A stretch of 64,000 nucleotides of DNA from Kordiimonas pumila (GCF_015240255.1 NZ_CP061205.1:3582501-3646500); one strand, 5' to 3'; counted from the stretch's first letter, positions 17,844 to 27,275 are shown. Program-made: numbers and translations. The notes: a model not told the origin generated them from the sequence alone.

Positions 17844-18548
17844 ATGCATGACACTTTACAAACAAAGCCAAAAACACCCAAAGGGCTTGGGTATCATTTT
17901 ATTCCAAAGGAATATCAGAAGGCTAAAATTCTGATGTGGCTAAAACGCACCCATGCTTGGACTGGCATTTTTGGCGCTGTGATGTTTCTTGTCATCGGTA
18001 TATCTGCGGTTCTGTTAAACCACCGAGGTACCATGAAAATTGATACCGGTGCTCCAACAGAAACGGCGAATGTGAACGTCGCGGTTGACCCACAAAAAAT
18101 GACATCAATTGAGGCCTTTCAACAATGGCTTTTTAGCGAGTTTTCACTTTCTTCTGGCAGGGCATACCCAAAAGTTTCCCCATCAGAAACAGTGCAATTT
18201 GAGGGTAAAACCATAACGTTACCAGAAGCTTGGGAAATTACTGTGTATGCGCCAAACAGCACAATAAAGGCATCTCATACAACAGGCAGCAACAATATCA
18301 ATGTGCGGTCTACCGCAAACAACTTTTGGGGCATTTTGAAAAACATGCATAAAGGCAGTGGTTTTGGCGTGGCATGGATATTGTTCTTTGATGTTCTTGC
18401 CGGTAGTTTCATTTTTATGAGCCTCTCAGGCATTCTGCTCTGGAGTAAACTGCACGGGACACGCCTGCTCGGGGTCGGACTTATTACAGGTTCTATTGGC
18501 CTCGCTCTGATTGCTGGTATCCCAGCGATAATGACTTCCACGTTATAA
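17844..18548 (+). CDS. PepSY-associated transmembrane protein
   Basis: A 234-residue membrane protein. TM1 (about 38-58) carries the family signature LKRTHAWTGIFGAVMFLVIG, a periplasmic domain spans 65-165, and two further TM helices occupy about 170-195 and 205-230. The TM signature matches PepSY-associated helix proteins (PiuB-like), frequently linked to siderophore or metal reduction and uptake. It may belong functionally with the iron-type receptor at 11353, though it is not in that operon. The start has only a weak ribosome site. A strong terminator follows. Confidence 0.75.
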   Translation: MHDTLQTKPKTPKGLGYHFIPKEYQKAKILMWLKRTHAWTGIFGAVMFLVIGISAVLLNHRGTMKIDTGAPTETANVNVAVDPQKMTSIEAFQQWLFSEFSLSSGRAYPKVSPSETVQFEGKTITLPEAWEITVYAPNSTIKASHTTGSNNINVRSTANNFWGILKNMHKGSGFGVAWILFFDVLAGSFIFMSLSGILLWSKLHGTRLLGVGLITGSIGLALIAGIPAIMTSTL

Positions 18549-18564
18549 AATATGATTTTAAGCT

Positions 18565-18605
18565 AAAAATAGCGTCAACATCTAAGGTTTCAGGCGCTAT
18601 TTTTT
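18565..18605 (+). terminator. Intrinsic terminator after the PepSY-type gene
   Basis: A perfect ten-pair stem (AAAAATAGCG / CGCTATTTTT) with a 20-base loop ends in a T-run at 18600-18605, 17 bases past the stop codon. The A/T flanks make it potentially bidirectional. Confidence 0.75.
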
Positions 18606-18641
18606 ATCTTCCTAAATGAACTACCCAATAGCAATTCTTTG

Positions 18642-18745
18642 TTGTCACATAGAAAAATCATGATATGGTCCGCGAAACATTCACCGGATCCGGCATACCG
18701 TATTGCCGCTTTGCTCCCATAACCTTTTTTTTGCGAGTGACCGCC
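18642..18745 (+). promoter_or_regulatory. Promoter and possible structured leader of the decarboxylase gene
   Basis: TTGTCA (18642-18647), a 16-base spacer and TATGGT (18664-18669) form a promoter-like pair. The following leader of about 75 bases contains a CCGGATCCGG palindrome (18684-18693), a hairpin-capable GGCATACCGTATTGCC (18692-18707) and a run of eight T (18725-18732) just before the ribosome site. An RNA motif called speF has been described upstream of alphaproteobacterial ornithine decarboxylase genes; this may be it. The open frame through the leader (from 18665) could also encode an N-terminal extension or leader peptide. Confidence 0.4.
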
Positions 18746-19909
18746 ATGACAACAGATATTGAAGACTATTATCTACCCGAAACGTTTGCTCGTATTAAAG
18801 CTGAAGCCGACAAGCACGAGACCCCTTTTTTGGTGGTAGACACACAAACTGTCGGGCAGTGTTATGATGAGCTAACAGAAGCATTTCCTGTTGCAAAAGT
18901 ATATTATGCGGTCAAGGCTAATCCTGCGCCCCAGCTTATTTCGCTTTTGAAGGACAAGGGGTCGAACTTTGATATTGCCTCTATCTATGAACTGGACCGC
19001 GTGCTCGGTGAAGGTGTTAGCCCTGACAGGTTAAGCTACGGCAACACGATTAAAAAATCAAAAGACATTCGCTATTTCTACGAAAAAGGCGTGCGACTTT
19101 TTGCAACCGATTCTGAAGCTGACCTTCGTAACATTGCAAAAGCAGCACCAGGTTCTAAAATATATGTGCGCCTCTTAACAGAGGGAACGCATACTGCAGA
19201 TTGGCCGCTATCCCGCAAATTTGGCTGCTCAAATGACATGGCGCTTGATCTAATAATTTTAGCACGGGATCTCGGCCTTGAGCCTTACGGCATTTCTTTT
19301 CATGTTGGATCGCAGCAACGCGACATCGGCGCTTGGGATTCGACAATTGCCAAAGTAAAAAGCCTGTTTGACCGCTTGAGCGATGAAGACAATATCAAGC
19401 TTAAAATGATCAATATGGGCGGCGGCTTCCCCGGCAATTATGTTATGCGTACGCATGACTTAAAAACCTACGCAGAAGAAATCACACGGTTTCTGGAAGA
19501 AGATTTTGGCGATGATATGCCAGAGATCATTCTCGAACCCGGCCGGTCAATGGTGGCAAACGCTGGTATATTGGTAAGCGAAGTTGTGCTGACCTCCCGC
19601 AAATCCAGAACATCGCTGCATCGCTGGATCTATGTTGATGTTGGCAAATTCTCTGGCCTGATCGAAACAATGGATGAAGCCCTTAAATACCCGCTTTACA
19701 CAGAAAAGAACGGCGAAGTGGAAGAGGTTATCATTGCGGGCCCAACATGCGACAGCGCCGATATTATGTATGAGGATTATAAGTACGAATTGCCACTTAA
19801 TTTGGCGATTGGAGACAGGTTATACTGGTTCACAACAGGTGCTTACACCACCAGTTACAGCGCGATTGAATTTAACGGTTTTCCGCCGCTGAAAGCCTAT
19901 TATATCTAA
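18746..19909 (+). CDS. Type III PLP-dependent ornithine/lysine-type decarboxylase
   Basis: An alanine-racemase-fold decarboxylase of about 387 residues. The PLP Lys57 lies in KVYYAVKANPAP; other signatures are FHVGSQQRD, the phosphate-binding EPGRSMVANAG, and the C-terminal GPTCDSADIM, whose Cys supplies the active-site thiol at the dimer interface. This arrangement fits ornithine decarboxylase, or the dual lysine/ornithine enzyme, making putrescine or cadaverine. The open frame extends to 18665, but the residues upstream of 18746 fall in the leader and are not family-like. It is a single-gene unit; no spermidine synthase is adjacent. Confidence 0.88.
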   Translation: MTTDIEDYYLPETFARIKAEADKHETPFLVVDTQTVGQCYDELTEAFPVAKVYYAVKANPAPQLISLLKDKGSNFDIASIYELDRVLGEGVSPDRLSYGNTIKKSKDIRYFYEKGVRLFATDSEADLRNIAKAAPGSKIYVRLLTEGTHTADWPLSRKFGCSNDMALDLIILARDLGLEPYGISFHVGSQQRDIGAWDSTIAKVKSLFDRLSDEDNIKLKMINMGGGFPGNYVMRTHDLKTYAEEITRFLEEDFGDDMPEIILEPGRSMVANAGILVSEVVLTSRKSRTSLHRWIYVDVGKFSGLIETMDEALKYPLYTEKNGEVEEVIIAGPTCDSADIMYEDYKYELPLNLAIGDRLYWFTTGAYTTSYSAIEFNGFPPLKAYYI

Positions 19910-19933
19910 GGTATAGGCTAGGCTGCTAGTAGC

Positions 19934-21439
19934 TTAGTTAGACCGCGACAACAAGTAAACGGCCAGAGCCTTACGTTCTGCGTCAGAAATCTCCGGCCGG
20001 GGCATTGGCCCCGGTGGAATATCCAGAATATCCATTACCTCTTCAACGCCGTACCGACCCTTTAATCCTTTAAATATCTCAACTGATGGCTTACCTGTAG
20101 TCGCTAACGGTTCGTGGCACTGGGCACAGTTATTTTGTTCAAACAGCGCTGCACCCTGTGCCAAAAGCGCAGCAGACGGCACCTCAAGCGCTGCGTCCAC
20201 AGGGTCACCATCTGTTTTATCTTCCGGTGCAATCACCTGATCTGACGAGACCGGAATAGTATCCCAGCCAACACGGTAAACAACGCCCGCATAATCGTCT
20301 GAAATATAAATACTACCATCGCTCCCTGTAACAATATCCACGGGCCGACCAATAACATCACCGTCTTTCTCAAAGCCGGTTAGAAAGTCTTCCTCCGTTA
20401 TAGTGTCATCTGCCGCAAAATGCAGCGCAACCACTTTGTAGCCAGATAGTGTACTGCGGTTCCACGAACCGTGAAGTGCCACAAGAGCAGAATTTTCAAG
20501 CCCCGGCACAGAAAGGCTGGGCGCAATAAACCGAATTCCAAGAGGCGCCACATGAGCACCAAGGCCGTGTTCCATAACTCTTGCTCTTGCAATCTCTTTA
20601 CTGTGCCCGGCACCAACATCAGGGTCTACTACCTTATCGTCATAGGTATAGGGCCATCCATAAAACTGGCCTTCCTCAATATAATTTATTTCACAGTTTG
20701 GAATGTTATCGCCCAAGAGGTCACGGCCATTATCAGTACCGTAAAGCCGCCGTGTGCCCGGCTGCCAATCAAAGCCTACTGTATTTCTAAGGCCATGCGC
20801 GTAAACGATAGCATCTTTGCCGTTGGGGCGCATCCGCAGCATGGCAGCCCTGTATGGGTGATCTTCAACACATACATTGCAGCTACTGCCAACCGTCACA
20901 TATAGCCAGCCATCAGGGCCAAAACCAATGGTTCGGGTACGGTGGTTGCCACCCGGTGGCAGACCATCAAAAACCGTTTCAAGCGCACCTACGCTGCGGG
21001 CCGCATCATTATACGGTGCCCGTACAATGCGCCCAGTTTCTGCGATATATATATAACCGTCATGGAATGCGATCCCGTGCGGTACATTCAAGCCTGAAAA
21101 AAGGATAGTGCGTCCATCACTTTTACCATCAGCATTTACATCACGGTGTAACAGAATGACATTTCCATCCCTCATACTGGAAACCGCAATATCACCGGTT
21201 TTAGTGACAGCCATCATTCTGGCATGTGGTACATTATCTGCAAAAATGCCTATTCTAAAACCAGCAGGTAACTTTAGGCGCGCCTGCAACATAGCATCTG
21301 ACGGAGTAGCAGCTTGCCTGCCCGTTATAAAGTCGAACACAGGGCCGCGTACAGACCAGTTAGCTGGCCAGAAAAACCAGCCAAGTAAAATGGCCCCTGC
21401 AACAATACTTAACAGCCACAACAGTGTTTTTTTAATCAT
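19934..21439 (-). CDS. PQQ-type sugar dehydrogenase-like beta-propeller fused to cytochrome c
   Basis: About 501 residues. An N-terminal anchor helix (MIKKTLLWLLSIVAGAILLG) leads to a six-bladed propeller like soluble glucose/sorbosone dehydrogenases (GIAFHDGYIYIAETGRI, NHRTRTIGFGPDGWLYVTVG, GFDWQPGTRRLYGTDNGRD). A C-terminal cytochrome c domain has the haem motif CAQCH (about residue 435) and an axial-Met candidate in GPMPRPE. It should oxidise a sugar or alcohol in the periplasm and pass electrons through its own haem. The GTG five codons upstream (21454) is less well placed than the ATG at 21439. No pqq synthesis genes are visible. Confidence 0.8.
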   Translation of the reverse strand: MIKKTLLWLLSIVAGAILLGWFFWPANWSVRGPVFDFITGRQAATPSDAMLQARLKLPAGFRIGIFADNVPHARMMAVTKTGDIAVSSMRDGNVILLHRDVNADGKSDGRTILFSGLNVPHGIAFHDGYIYIAETGRIVRAPYNDAARSVGALETVFDGLPPGGNHRTRTIGFGPDGWLYVTVGSSCNVCVEDHPYRAAMLRMRPNGKDAIVYAHGLRNTVGFDWQPGTRRLYGTDNGRDLLGDNIPNCEINYIEEGQFYGWPYTYDDKVVDPDVGAGHSKEIARARVMEHGLGAHVAPLGIRFIAPSLSVPGLENSALVALHGSWNRSTLSGYKVVALHFAADDTITEEDFLTGFEKDGDVIGRPVDIVTGSDGSIYISDDYAGVVYRVGWDTIPVSSDQVIAPEDKTDGDPVDAALEVPSAALLAQGAALFEQNNCAQCHEPLATTGKPSVEIFKGLKGRYGVEEVMDILDIPPGPMPRPEISDAERKALAVYLLSRSN

Positions 21440-21613
21440 ACCTGTTCCCGGCACACGTGGCCACAGCCACCAATGTCTATGTTAACCATAAAGTAACCCT
21501 ATGGAAAAACGACACAGGTATCAAGGATGGTTTTATACTGCCAGCACCATTTCATGCACCATACCGGGTCATATCGGCGCCGAATATTAAGAGCTATATC
21601 ATCAGTTCACCTA

Positions 21614-21639
21614 GGCACAGAGTGCCAGCACTCTGTGCC
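21614..21639. repeat. Perfect 12-base inverted repeat with 2-base centre
   Basis: GGCACAGAGTGC-CA-GCACTCTGTGCC lies in the 250-base gap between gor and the cytochrome-fused dehydrogenase gene. It is 51 bases past the gor stop, but no U-tract follows on either strand. It could be a factor-dependent terminator, an mRNA-stabilising stem or a protein site. The remainder of 21440-21689 shows nothing else. Confidence 0.6.
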
Positions 21640-21689
21640 ACGTTTGCGGCACAAAGCTTACTTCGAAAATATCATCACAGCCCCAGTAA

Positions 21690-23045
21690 TTATGAAGCCG
21701 CTCTCTCTGTGCGCATTAAAACAAACTCTTCTGCGCTTGAGGGGTGTACAGCTACCGTGGCATCAAACTGCGCCTTTGTCAGCCCTGCTTTTACAGCAAT
21801 ACCAATACCTTGAATAATCTCGGCAGCATCCATGCCAATCATGTGTGCTCCAACAACCACATCTGTTGCCCTATCAACAATAAGCTTTGTAAAGGCACGC
21901 TCGCTTGACCCACCAAGCGTATGTTTCATTGGCTTAAAGTCGGACACAAAAACAGCAATATCACCGTATTTAGCGCGAGCCTCTTTCTCTGTTAGCCCCA
22001 CAGTGCCAATTGGAGGCTGCGAGAATACAGCAGAAGGCACTGCATCATGCTCAGGTGATACAGCTATATTACCAAACACAGTTAAGGCAAAGGCATGCCC
22101 CTCTTTAATAGCGACAGGCGTTAGCTGGACACGGTCTGTCACATCACCAACTGCATAAATACTGTCGCAGCTTGTTTTGCTAAACTCATCAACTTTTATG
22201 GCACCGGATTTGGTAGTAGCTACACCTGCGGCATCAAGACCAAGGCCTTCTGTTTTCGGTGACCGCCCTGTTGCATACATAACCTTTTCCGTTTCAAGGA
22301 CTGAACCATCCGTGAGGGTCAGGCTAACACCCTGTGCTGTTTCAGCGATCGCGGTAATATTTGTCTGAAGCCGAAGATCAATACCTTTTGCAACAAGTTC
22401 CTTCGCTAGTCTTTCGCGAATATCATCATCAAAGCCGCGCATAATTTGCTCGCCGCGATAGAGCAAGGTTACTTTACTGCCCATACCAGCAAAAATGCTG
22501 GCAAATTCAACAGCAATATAGCCGCCGCCAACAATAACAATATCCTTAGGCAGCTTGTCTAGATGCAGTGCCTCGTTTGATGTGATTGCGTGCTCTATAC
22601 CGGGGACATCCGGTATGGAAGGCCAGCCACCAACTGCCACCAGAATTTTGCTGGCCGTGTATGTTTTACCGCCAACTGAAACACTATTGGGGCCTGTAAT
22701 AACTGCGCGGCCATCTATAAGCTGCACCCCAGCGCCTTCAAGAGTTTTAAGATAAAGCCCATTTAACCGGTCAATTTCTGCATCCTTACGGGCGATCAGT
22801 GTTTGCCAGTTAAATTTTCTCTCACCAACAGACCAGCCATAGCCTTCAGCTGTTTCAAAATCCTCCGCAAAATGAGAAGCGTAAACAAGCAGCTTTTTAG
22901 GGACACAGCCCCGGATAACACATGTACCACCGACCCTGTACTCTTCTGCTACAGCAACCTTTGCACCAAAGCCCGCAGCAATACGGCTGGCACGAACCCC
23001 GCCAGACCCTGCGCCTATAACAAATAAATCATAATCAAAACTCAT
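21690..23045 (-). CDS. gor: Glutathione-disulfide reductase
   Basis: A flavoprotein disulfide reductase of 451 residues that reduces oxidised glutathione with NADPH. The FAD-binding GAGSGGVRASRIAA (about 11), the redox-active disulfide in GGTCVIRGCVPKKL (about 40-53), the NAD(P) Rossmann motif VGGGYIAVEFA (about 172), with Arg-rich LLYRGEQIMRGFD downstream fitting NADPH, the second FAD motif YAVGDVTDRVQLTP, and the C-terminal catalytic HPSSAEE are all present. The gene stands alone. Together with the GST at 17017 it indicates a glutathione-based thiol pool. Confidence 0.93.
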   Translation of the reverse strand: MSFDYDLFVIGAGSGGVRASRIAAGFGAKVAVAEEYRVGGTCVIRGCVPKKLLVYASHFAEDFETAEGYGWSVGERKFNWQTLIARKDAEIDRLNGLYLKTLEGAGVQLIDGRAVITGPNSVSVGGKTYTASKILVAVGGWPSIPDVPGIEHAITSNEALHLDKLPKDIVIVGGGYIAVEFASIFAGMGSKVTLLYRGEQIMRGFDDDIRERLAKELVAKGIDLRLQTNITAIAETAQGVSLTLTDGSVLETEKVMYATGRSPKTEGLGLDAAGVATTKSGAIKVDEFSKTSCDSIYAVGDVTDRVQLTPVAIKEGHAFALTVFGNIAVSPEHDAVPSAVFSQPPIGTVGLTEKEARAKYGDIAVFVSDFKPMKHTLGGSSERAFTKLIVDRATDVVVGAHMIGMDAAEIIQGIGIAVKAGLTKAQFDATVAVHPSSAEEFVLMRTERAAS

Positions 23046-23211
23046 ACATTCTCTCCGGCCTTAATGCTTATAGATAACTTATATGGGTAAGGGGCCTTTG
23101 TGAACCAAGTAAAATTTGTGCGCCCAACCATATTGCCTTAGCCAGCTGTTTCATTACTTGCTTTCCTCATATACAAAACTACATTGTTTTACGAACTTGA
23201 GGGAGAAAGCA

Positions 23212-24333
23212 ATGGGGCCTCTAACTGGTATAAGAATAATAGAAATATCAGGCATCGGCCCCGGCCCGTTTGCTGGTATGATGTTTGCTGATATGGGTGC
23301 AGACGTTATTGCGGTAGACAGACCCGGGCCTAATAACCCACTTGGCTTAAAAGTGGATATGAACCGGCGCGGCAAGCGCACTGTAATCCTCGATCTAAAA
23401 ACAGATGCTGGCAAAGAAGCTTTATTAAAACTTGCAGAGACAGCAGACGGCCTGTTTGAAGGCTTTCGGCCTGGTGTTATGGAAAAGCTAGGTTTAGGGC
23501 CTGATGATGTTGCAAGTAGAAACCCAAAACTTGTCTATGGGCGCATGACAGGGTGGGGCCAAACCGGGCCGCTTTCGAAAGCAGCTGGACACGACCTCAA
23601 TTACATTGCCCTATCTGGCGCCTTATATTCTATTGGTAACCCAGACATACCACCAACTGTACCCCTTAACCTGATTGGTGATTACGGCGGTGGTGCCATG
23701 ATGCTGGCATTTGGCATGGTAAGCGCGCTGCTTGAAGCACAGAAGTCCGGCAAAGGCCAAACGGTTGACGTTAGTATGGTTGAAGGGGCTTCCCTTCTAA
23801 TGTCACTGATGCATTCCTTGAAAGCAAGTGGATTATGGGCAGAAAAGCGAGCCTCCAATATGCTTGATGGTGCCGCGCACTTTTACAGCACATACCAAAC
23901 AGCCGATGATCAATATATCAGCTTTGGGGCCATTGAGCCTCAATTCATGCAAGCATTCATAGATAAAGTTGGGTTAGATAAAAGCTGGCTGCAAAACCAT
24001 ATGAACCCTTCTATGTGGCCAAAACTCAAGGAAGAGCTAACAGCGCTTTTCAGAACTAAAACCAGTGTAGAGTGGCAAGAAATCCTTGAAGGTACAGACG
24101 CCTGCTTTGCCCCTATTTTACCCTTCTGGGAGGCCCATAACCACCCCCACAATAAAGCCCGCAATAGCTTTATTGAAATTGACGGGATGCTTCAGCCCGG
24201 CCCGGCACCCAAATTTTCCAGAACAAAACCAGAAGTGCAATTTGGCCAAACACCAAATGGCACTGATACCGAAACCCTTTTAAGGGAACTTGGATATACT
24301 GACGCAGAAATTACCGACCTAAAAAGTAGCTAA
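23212..24333 (+). CDS. CaiB/BaiF family CoA transferase, alpha-methylacyl-CoA racemase-like
   Basis: A family III CoA-transferase-fold protein of about 373 residues: MGPLTGIRIIEISGIGPGPF at the start, then RGKRTVILDLKTDAGK, LFEGFRPGVMEKLGLGPDDV, YGRMTGWGQTGPLS and the active-site region GHDLNYIALSGAL, whose Asp is catalytic. This wording is closest to alpha-methylacyl-CoA racemase, which epimerises 2-methyl-branched acyl-CoAs from isoprenoid or sterol side chains. The frame extends upstream to 23116, but the ATG at 23212 has GGGAGAA and the family start. Its stop overlaps that of the convergent photolyase gene. Confidence 0.85.
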   Translation: MGPLTGIRIIEISGIGPGPFAGMMFADMGADVIAVDRPGPNNPLGLKVDMNRRGKRTVILDLKTDAGKEALLKLAETADGLFEGFRPGVMEKLGLGPDDVASRNPKLVYGRMTGWGQTGPLSKAAGHDLNYIALSGALYSIGNPDIPPTVPLNLIGDYGGGAMMLAFGMVSALLEAQKSGKGQTVDVSMVEGASLLMSLMHSLKASGLWAEKRASNMLDGAAHFYSTYQTADDQYISFGAIEPQFMQAFIDKVGLDKSWLQNHMNPSMWPKLKEELTALFRTKTSVEWQEILEGTDACFAPILPFWEAHNHPHNKARNSFIEIDGMLQPGPAPKFSRTKPEVQFGQTPNGTDTETLLRELGYTDAEITDLKSS

Positions 24334-25763
24334 TCTTTAATGCTGGCAAGGGCGGCAAGGGCTGATGCCCTAGCTTTTTTTCTGTCTACCAGAGGTGCCG
24401 GGTATGTGTGCCCAAGCGTAATACCTGCCACTGCAAGAACCTCAAGCGGGGCATCAAAAGGTTTATGAATCCATTCATTCGGCAAATCGCACAATTCTGG
24501 TACAAAGCTACGGATATAGGCACCCGCCGGATCAAATTTTTCACCCTGCGTTACAGGATTAAAAATTCTAAAATACGGCGATGCATCAGCACCGCACCCT
24601 GCTACCCACTGCCAACTAGCCGCATTACTGGCAATATCGGCGTCAACAAGGGTATCCCAGAACCATGTCTCGCCTTCATGCCAGTGCCATAGCAAATCTT
24701 TGACCAAAAATGAGCCAACAATCATCCTGACACGATTATGCATCCACCCGGTTTGCCAAAGCTGGCGCATCCCTGCATCCACAATAGGAAACCCTGTCAT
24801 TCCTTTTTGCCATGCCTTCACCGCGGGGCTTGTGCCTTCATGCCACGGAAAATGCAGAAACTTAGCCTTCAACGGCTTGATGCGCATCTCTGGATTATAA
24901 AAGAGCTGATGATAGCTAAAGTCACGCCAACCCAACTCCCTAAGATACGCAAGCGCTGCCGTGCTTTTAGTCGCATCACCAAGGTGCATACTGACCTTAT
25001 GCCAGATTTGGCGCGGGCTTATTTCCCCGAAAGCTAAATAAGGAGATATTTTTGAAGTACCATCAACCCCCGGAATATCACGCGCTGTTTGGTATTCATC
25101 CATCGTGGCATCTACAAAAAAGTCTAACCTTTCAATAGCCGCCTCTTCGCCCACTTGCCATTCTGCTGCTATTGGTTCAGCCCATGATGCTGGTTTTGGC
25201 TCAAGCCCTAATGCGCCAATACTGGTTGTTGCGGGCCAGCTTACTGGCGCCTGTATTTTTTGGGGCACAGGTAGCGGCACTGCGTTATCTATTAACGACA
25301 GGGCCTGTTTCCAGAACGGCGTAAAAACACTGTACGGCGTGCCAGATTTGCTCACGACCTGCTCTGGCTCTAAAAGCAGCCGCCCAGCATAGCGCTTACA
25401 CGTCAGCCCATTTTTCTCGGCAAAGTCATGCAGGTATTCTTCGGTTTTTTTATCATGCTCGCTGTAACCTCGTGTCATGTAAACACCGCATGCCCCAGTC
25501 TCCGTGCACACATCCATCACTACATCTGCAACGGTGCCGCGCCTTACAACAAGGCCTGAACCTAGCTTTTTAAGGCTGGCATCAAGTTTAGAAAGAGATT
25601 GCAACAGCCACCAGCGCGAAGCGGCACCCGGTGCGTTATCATGCGTATTATCATATACATACAGCGGTATAACCGGGCCGGATGTAGCGCATGCCGCCGC
25701 CAAAGCAGGATGGTCTGCGAGCCGAAGGGCATTATTCATTAAAACTATTAAAGGCGTTTCCAT
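24330..25763 (-). CDS. phr: Deoxyribodipyrimidine photolyase
   Basis: A light-dependent repair enzyme of 477 residues for cyclobutane pyrimidine dimers. The N-terminal antenna domain (LIVLMNNALRLADHPALAAA) and C-terminal FAD-binding domain are both complete: WRDFSYHQLFYNP, GFPIVDAGMRQLWQTGWMHN, then VKDLLWHWHEGETWFWDTLVD and YFRIFNPVTQGEKFDP. These are the class I CPD photolyase signatures. It lies only 15 bases after the sodium symporter gene on the same strand, so the two may be co-transcribed, an arrangement with no obvious functional logic. Confidence 0.92.
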   Translation of the reverse strand: METPLIVLMNNALRLADHPALAAACATSGPVIPLYVYDNTHDNAPGAASRWWLLQSLSKLDASLKKLGSGLVVRRGTVADVVMDVCTETGACGVYMTRGYSEHDKKTEEYLHDFAEKNGLTCKRYAGRLLLEPEQVVSKSGTPYSVFTPFWKQALSLIDNAVPLPVPQKIQAPVSWPATTSIGALGLEPKPASWAEPIAAEWQVGEEAAIERLDFFVDATMDEYQTARDIPGVDGTSKISPYLAFGEISPRQIWHKVSMHLGDATKSTAALAYLRELGWRDFSYHQLFYNPEMRIKPLKAKFLHFPWHEGTSPAVKAWQKGMTGFPIVDAGMRQLWQTGWMHNRVRMIVGSFLVKDLLWHWHEGETWFWDTLVDADIASNAASWQWVAGCGADASPYFRIFNPVTQGEKFDPAGAYIRSFVPELCDLPNEWIHKPFDAPLEVLAVAGITLGHTYPAPLVDRKKARASALAALASIKD

Positions 25764-25778
25764 ACAGGGCCGATATAG

Positions 25779-27275
25779 TTACAAATCGAGTATCCGGTCA
25801 ATATCTTTAGGAAGCGCTTTCTGCTTTTCCAAAAGAGAGATGCCAATAAAAAGGATCATTGATGTTAGCATTGCTAAAAAACCCGCAGATATACCGTACG
25901 GTATTTTAATCTGTAAAAGATGAACCGTAAGGTTAATGGCTACGCTGCTTATGATAGCAACAATGGCGGCATTAGCTGATGCCTTTTTCCAATTCAGACC
26001 AAAAAGTACAATTGGCGTTAAAGCTGCAGCAAATGTGCCCCAGCCAAATGCCCCCAGCAAAGCAACAAGAGCCGCATTTTCATAATAACTATACAGCGCA
26101 AAACCCGCCGCCAACACAGACAACCCTACCGTTGCAACACGCGCCCACAACAATTCATTATTGAGAGACCTACCCCGCAAAGCCTTTGGAATATCATGAA
26201 TAATAGCCGCAGCCCCAATGTTTAAAAAGCTATCCGCTGTAGACATAATGGCCGCAAATAACCCTGCAAACACAATGCCTGCCAGTAAAGGCGGTGCGTA
26301 TGCTGTTAGAAAAAAGGGAGCTGCTTCATCCGGGCTACCAAGCGGCAAGGCAACATCACCAAGCACCAGTGCCCGCATCACAACGCCAACAGAAATCCAT
26401 AGCATTGCAGCAACAAGATAGCCAAGTGTTGTCATGGGCAGGATAATACGGTTATCAGAAATATTCCTATTCATCATCATTTTGGTAACAACATGCGGCT
26501 GACCAGAAAGCCCTAACCCAAATAGGAAAAACCATGAAAGTGAGGCCATTGCCCCCATTGTACCAAAGGGCATAATATCTTCGCCGTCATGCATCAGTAA
26601 AATGCTGCTTGCTTCCGCAAAACCGCCCTCAAACACATGCGCCGCAGTAATTACAACAAGCGCGCCAGACACAATCATGACAATACCCTGTACCAGGTCA
26701 GTATATACTGACGCGATAATACCGCCCGTAACACAGTAAAAAATAAGCACTGTTGACGAAATAACCACACAGGTAAACAGGCTGATCCCTGCAAACATTT
26801 CTGTTGAAATCAGGATAGACTGTAAAACAAGCGCCATAGCCAAAATCTGTGTTGCCATGTACCCCATTACCCCCAGCAAGATCGTGCTTGCTGTCAAGAG
26901 CCGGGTAGCTTCACTGTTATATCTGGCAAAAATGAGATCAGGCAGCGACATTGTATCTCTGACCTCGGCGATCATGCGGATACGCTTTGAGATCAGGTAA
27001 AATCCTGTTGCATATCCAAGAGCTGCACACACCACCATCCACACCGACGATAGGCCACTTGCATAAACAAGCCCCGGCCCACCAACAAAACCAAAGCCGG
27101 AAAGTGTCGAGGAAAATACCGCAAGGCTAACAACAACAGGCCCAAGGCCGCGCCCTGCTACAAAAAAATCCCCTGCCGACTTTGTACGGCGCATAGCCCA
27201 AACGCCGACCCCAATACAGATGAGCAAATATATAAAAACGCATGACAGTATGATGGCCTGACGCATATCTTCCAT
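25779..27275 (-). CDS. Sodium:solute symporter (SSS/SLC5 family)
   Basis: A 498-residue inner-membrane protein with about 13 hydrophobic segments. Family features include DFFVAGRGLGPVVVSLAVFSS near the N-terminus and the segment SLPDLIFARYNSE, with GLFAAIMSTADSFLNIGAAAI in the second half, the sodium-site region of PutP/PanF-like carriers. The substrate cannot be assigned. The ATG overlaps the stop of the upstream small membrane protein by one base (TAATG), so the two are translationally coupled and likely function together, as small subunits do with acetate- or pantothenate-type symporters. Confidence 0.88.
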   Translation of the reverse strand: MEDMRQAIILSCVFIYLLICIGVGVWAMRRTKSAGDFFVAGRGLGPVVVSLAVFSSTLSGFGFVGGPGLVYASGLSSVWMVVCAALGYATGFYLISKRIRMIAEVRDTMSLPDLIFARYNSEATRLLTASTILLGVMGYMATQILAMALVLQSILISTEMFAGISLFTCVVISSTVLIFYCVTGGIIASVYTDLVQGIVMIVSGALVVITAAHVFEGGFAEASSILLMHDGEDIMPFGTMGAMASLSWFFLFGLGLSGQPHVVTKMMMNRNISDNRIILPMTTLGYLVAAMLWISVGVVMRALVLGDVALPLGSPDEAAPFFLTAYAPPLLAGIVFAGLFAAIMSTADSFLNIGAAAIIHDIPKALRGRSLNNELLWARVATVGLSVLAAGFALYSYYENAALVALLGAFGWGTFAAALTPIVLFGLNWKKASANAAIVAIISSVAINLTVHLLQIKIPYGISAGFLAMLTSMILFIGISLLEKQKALPKDIDRILDL

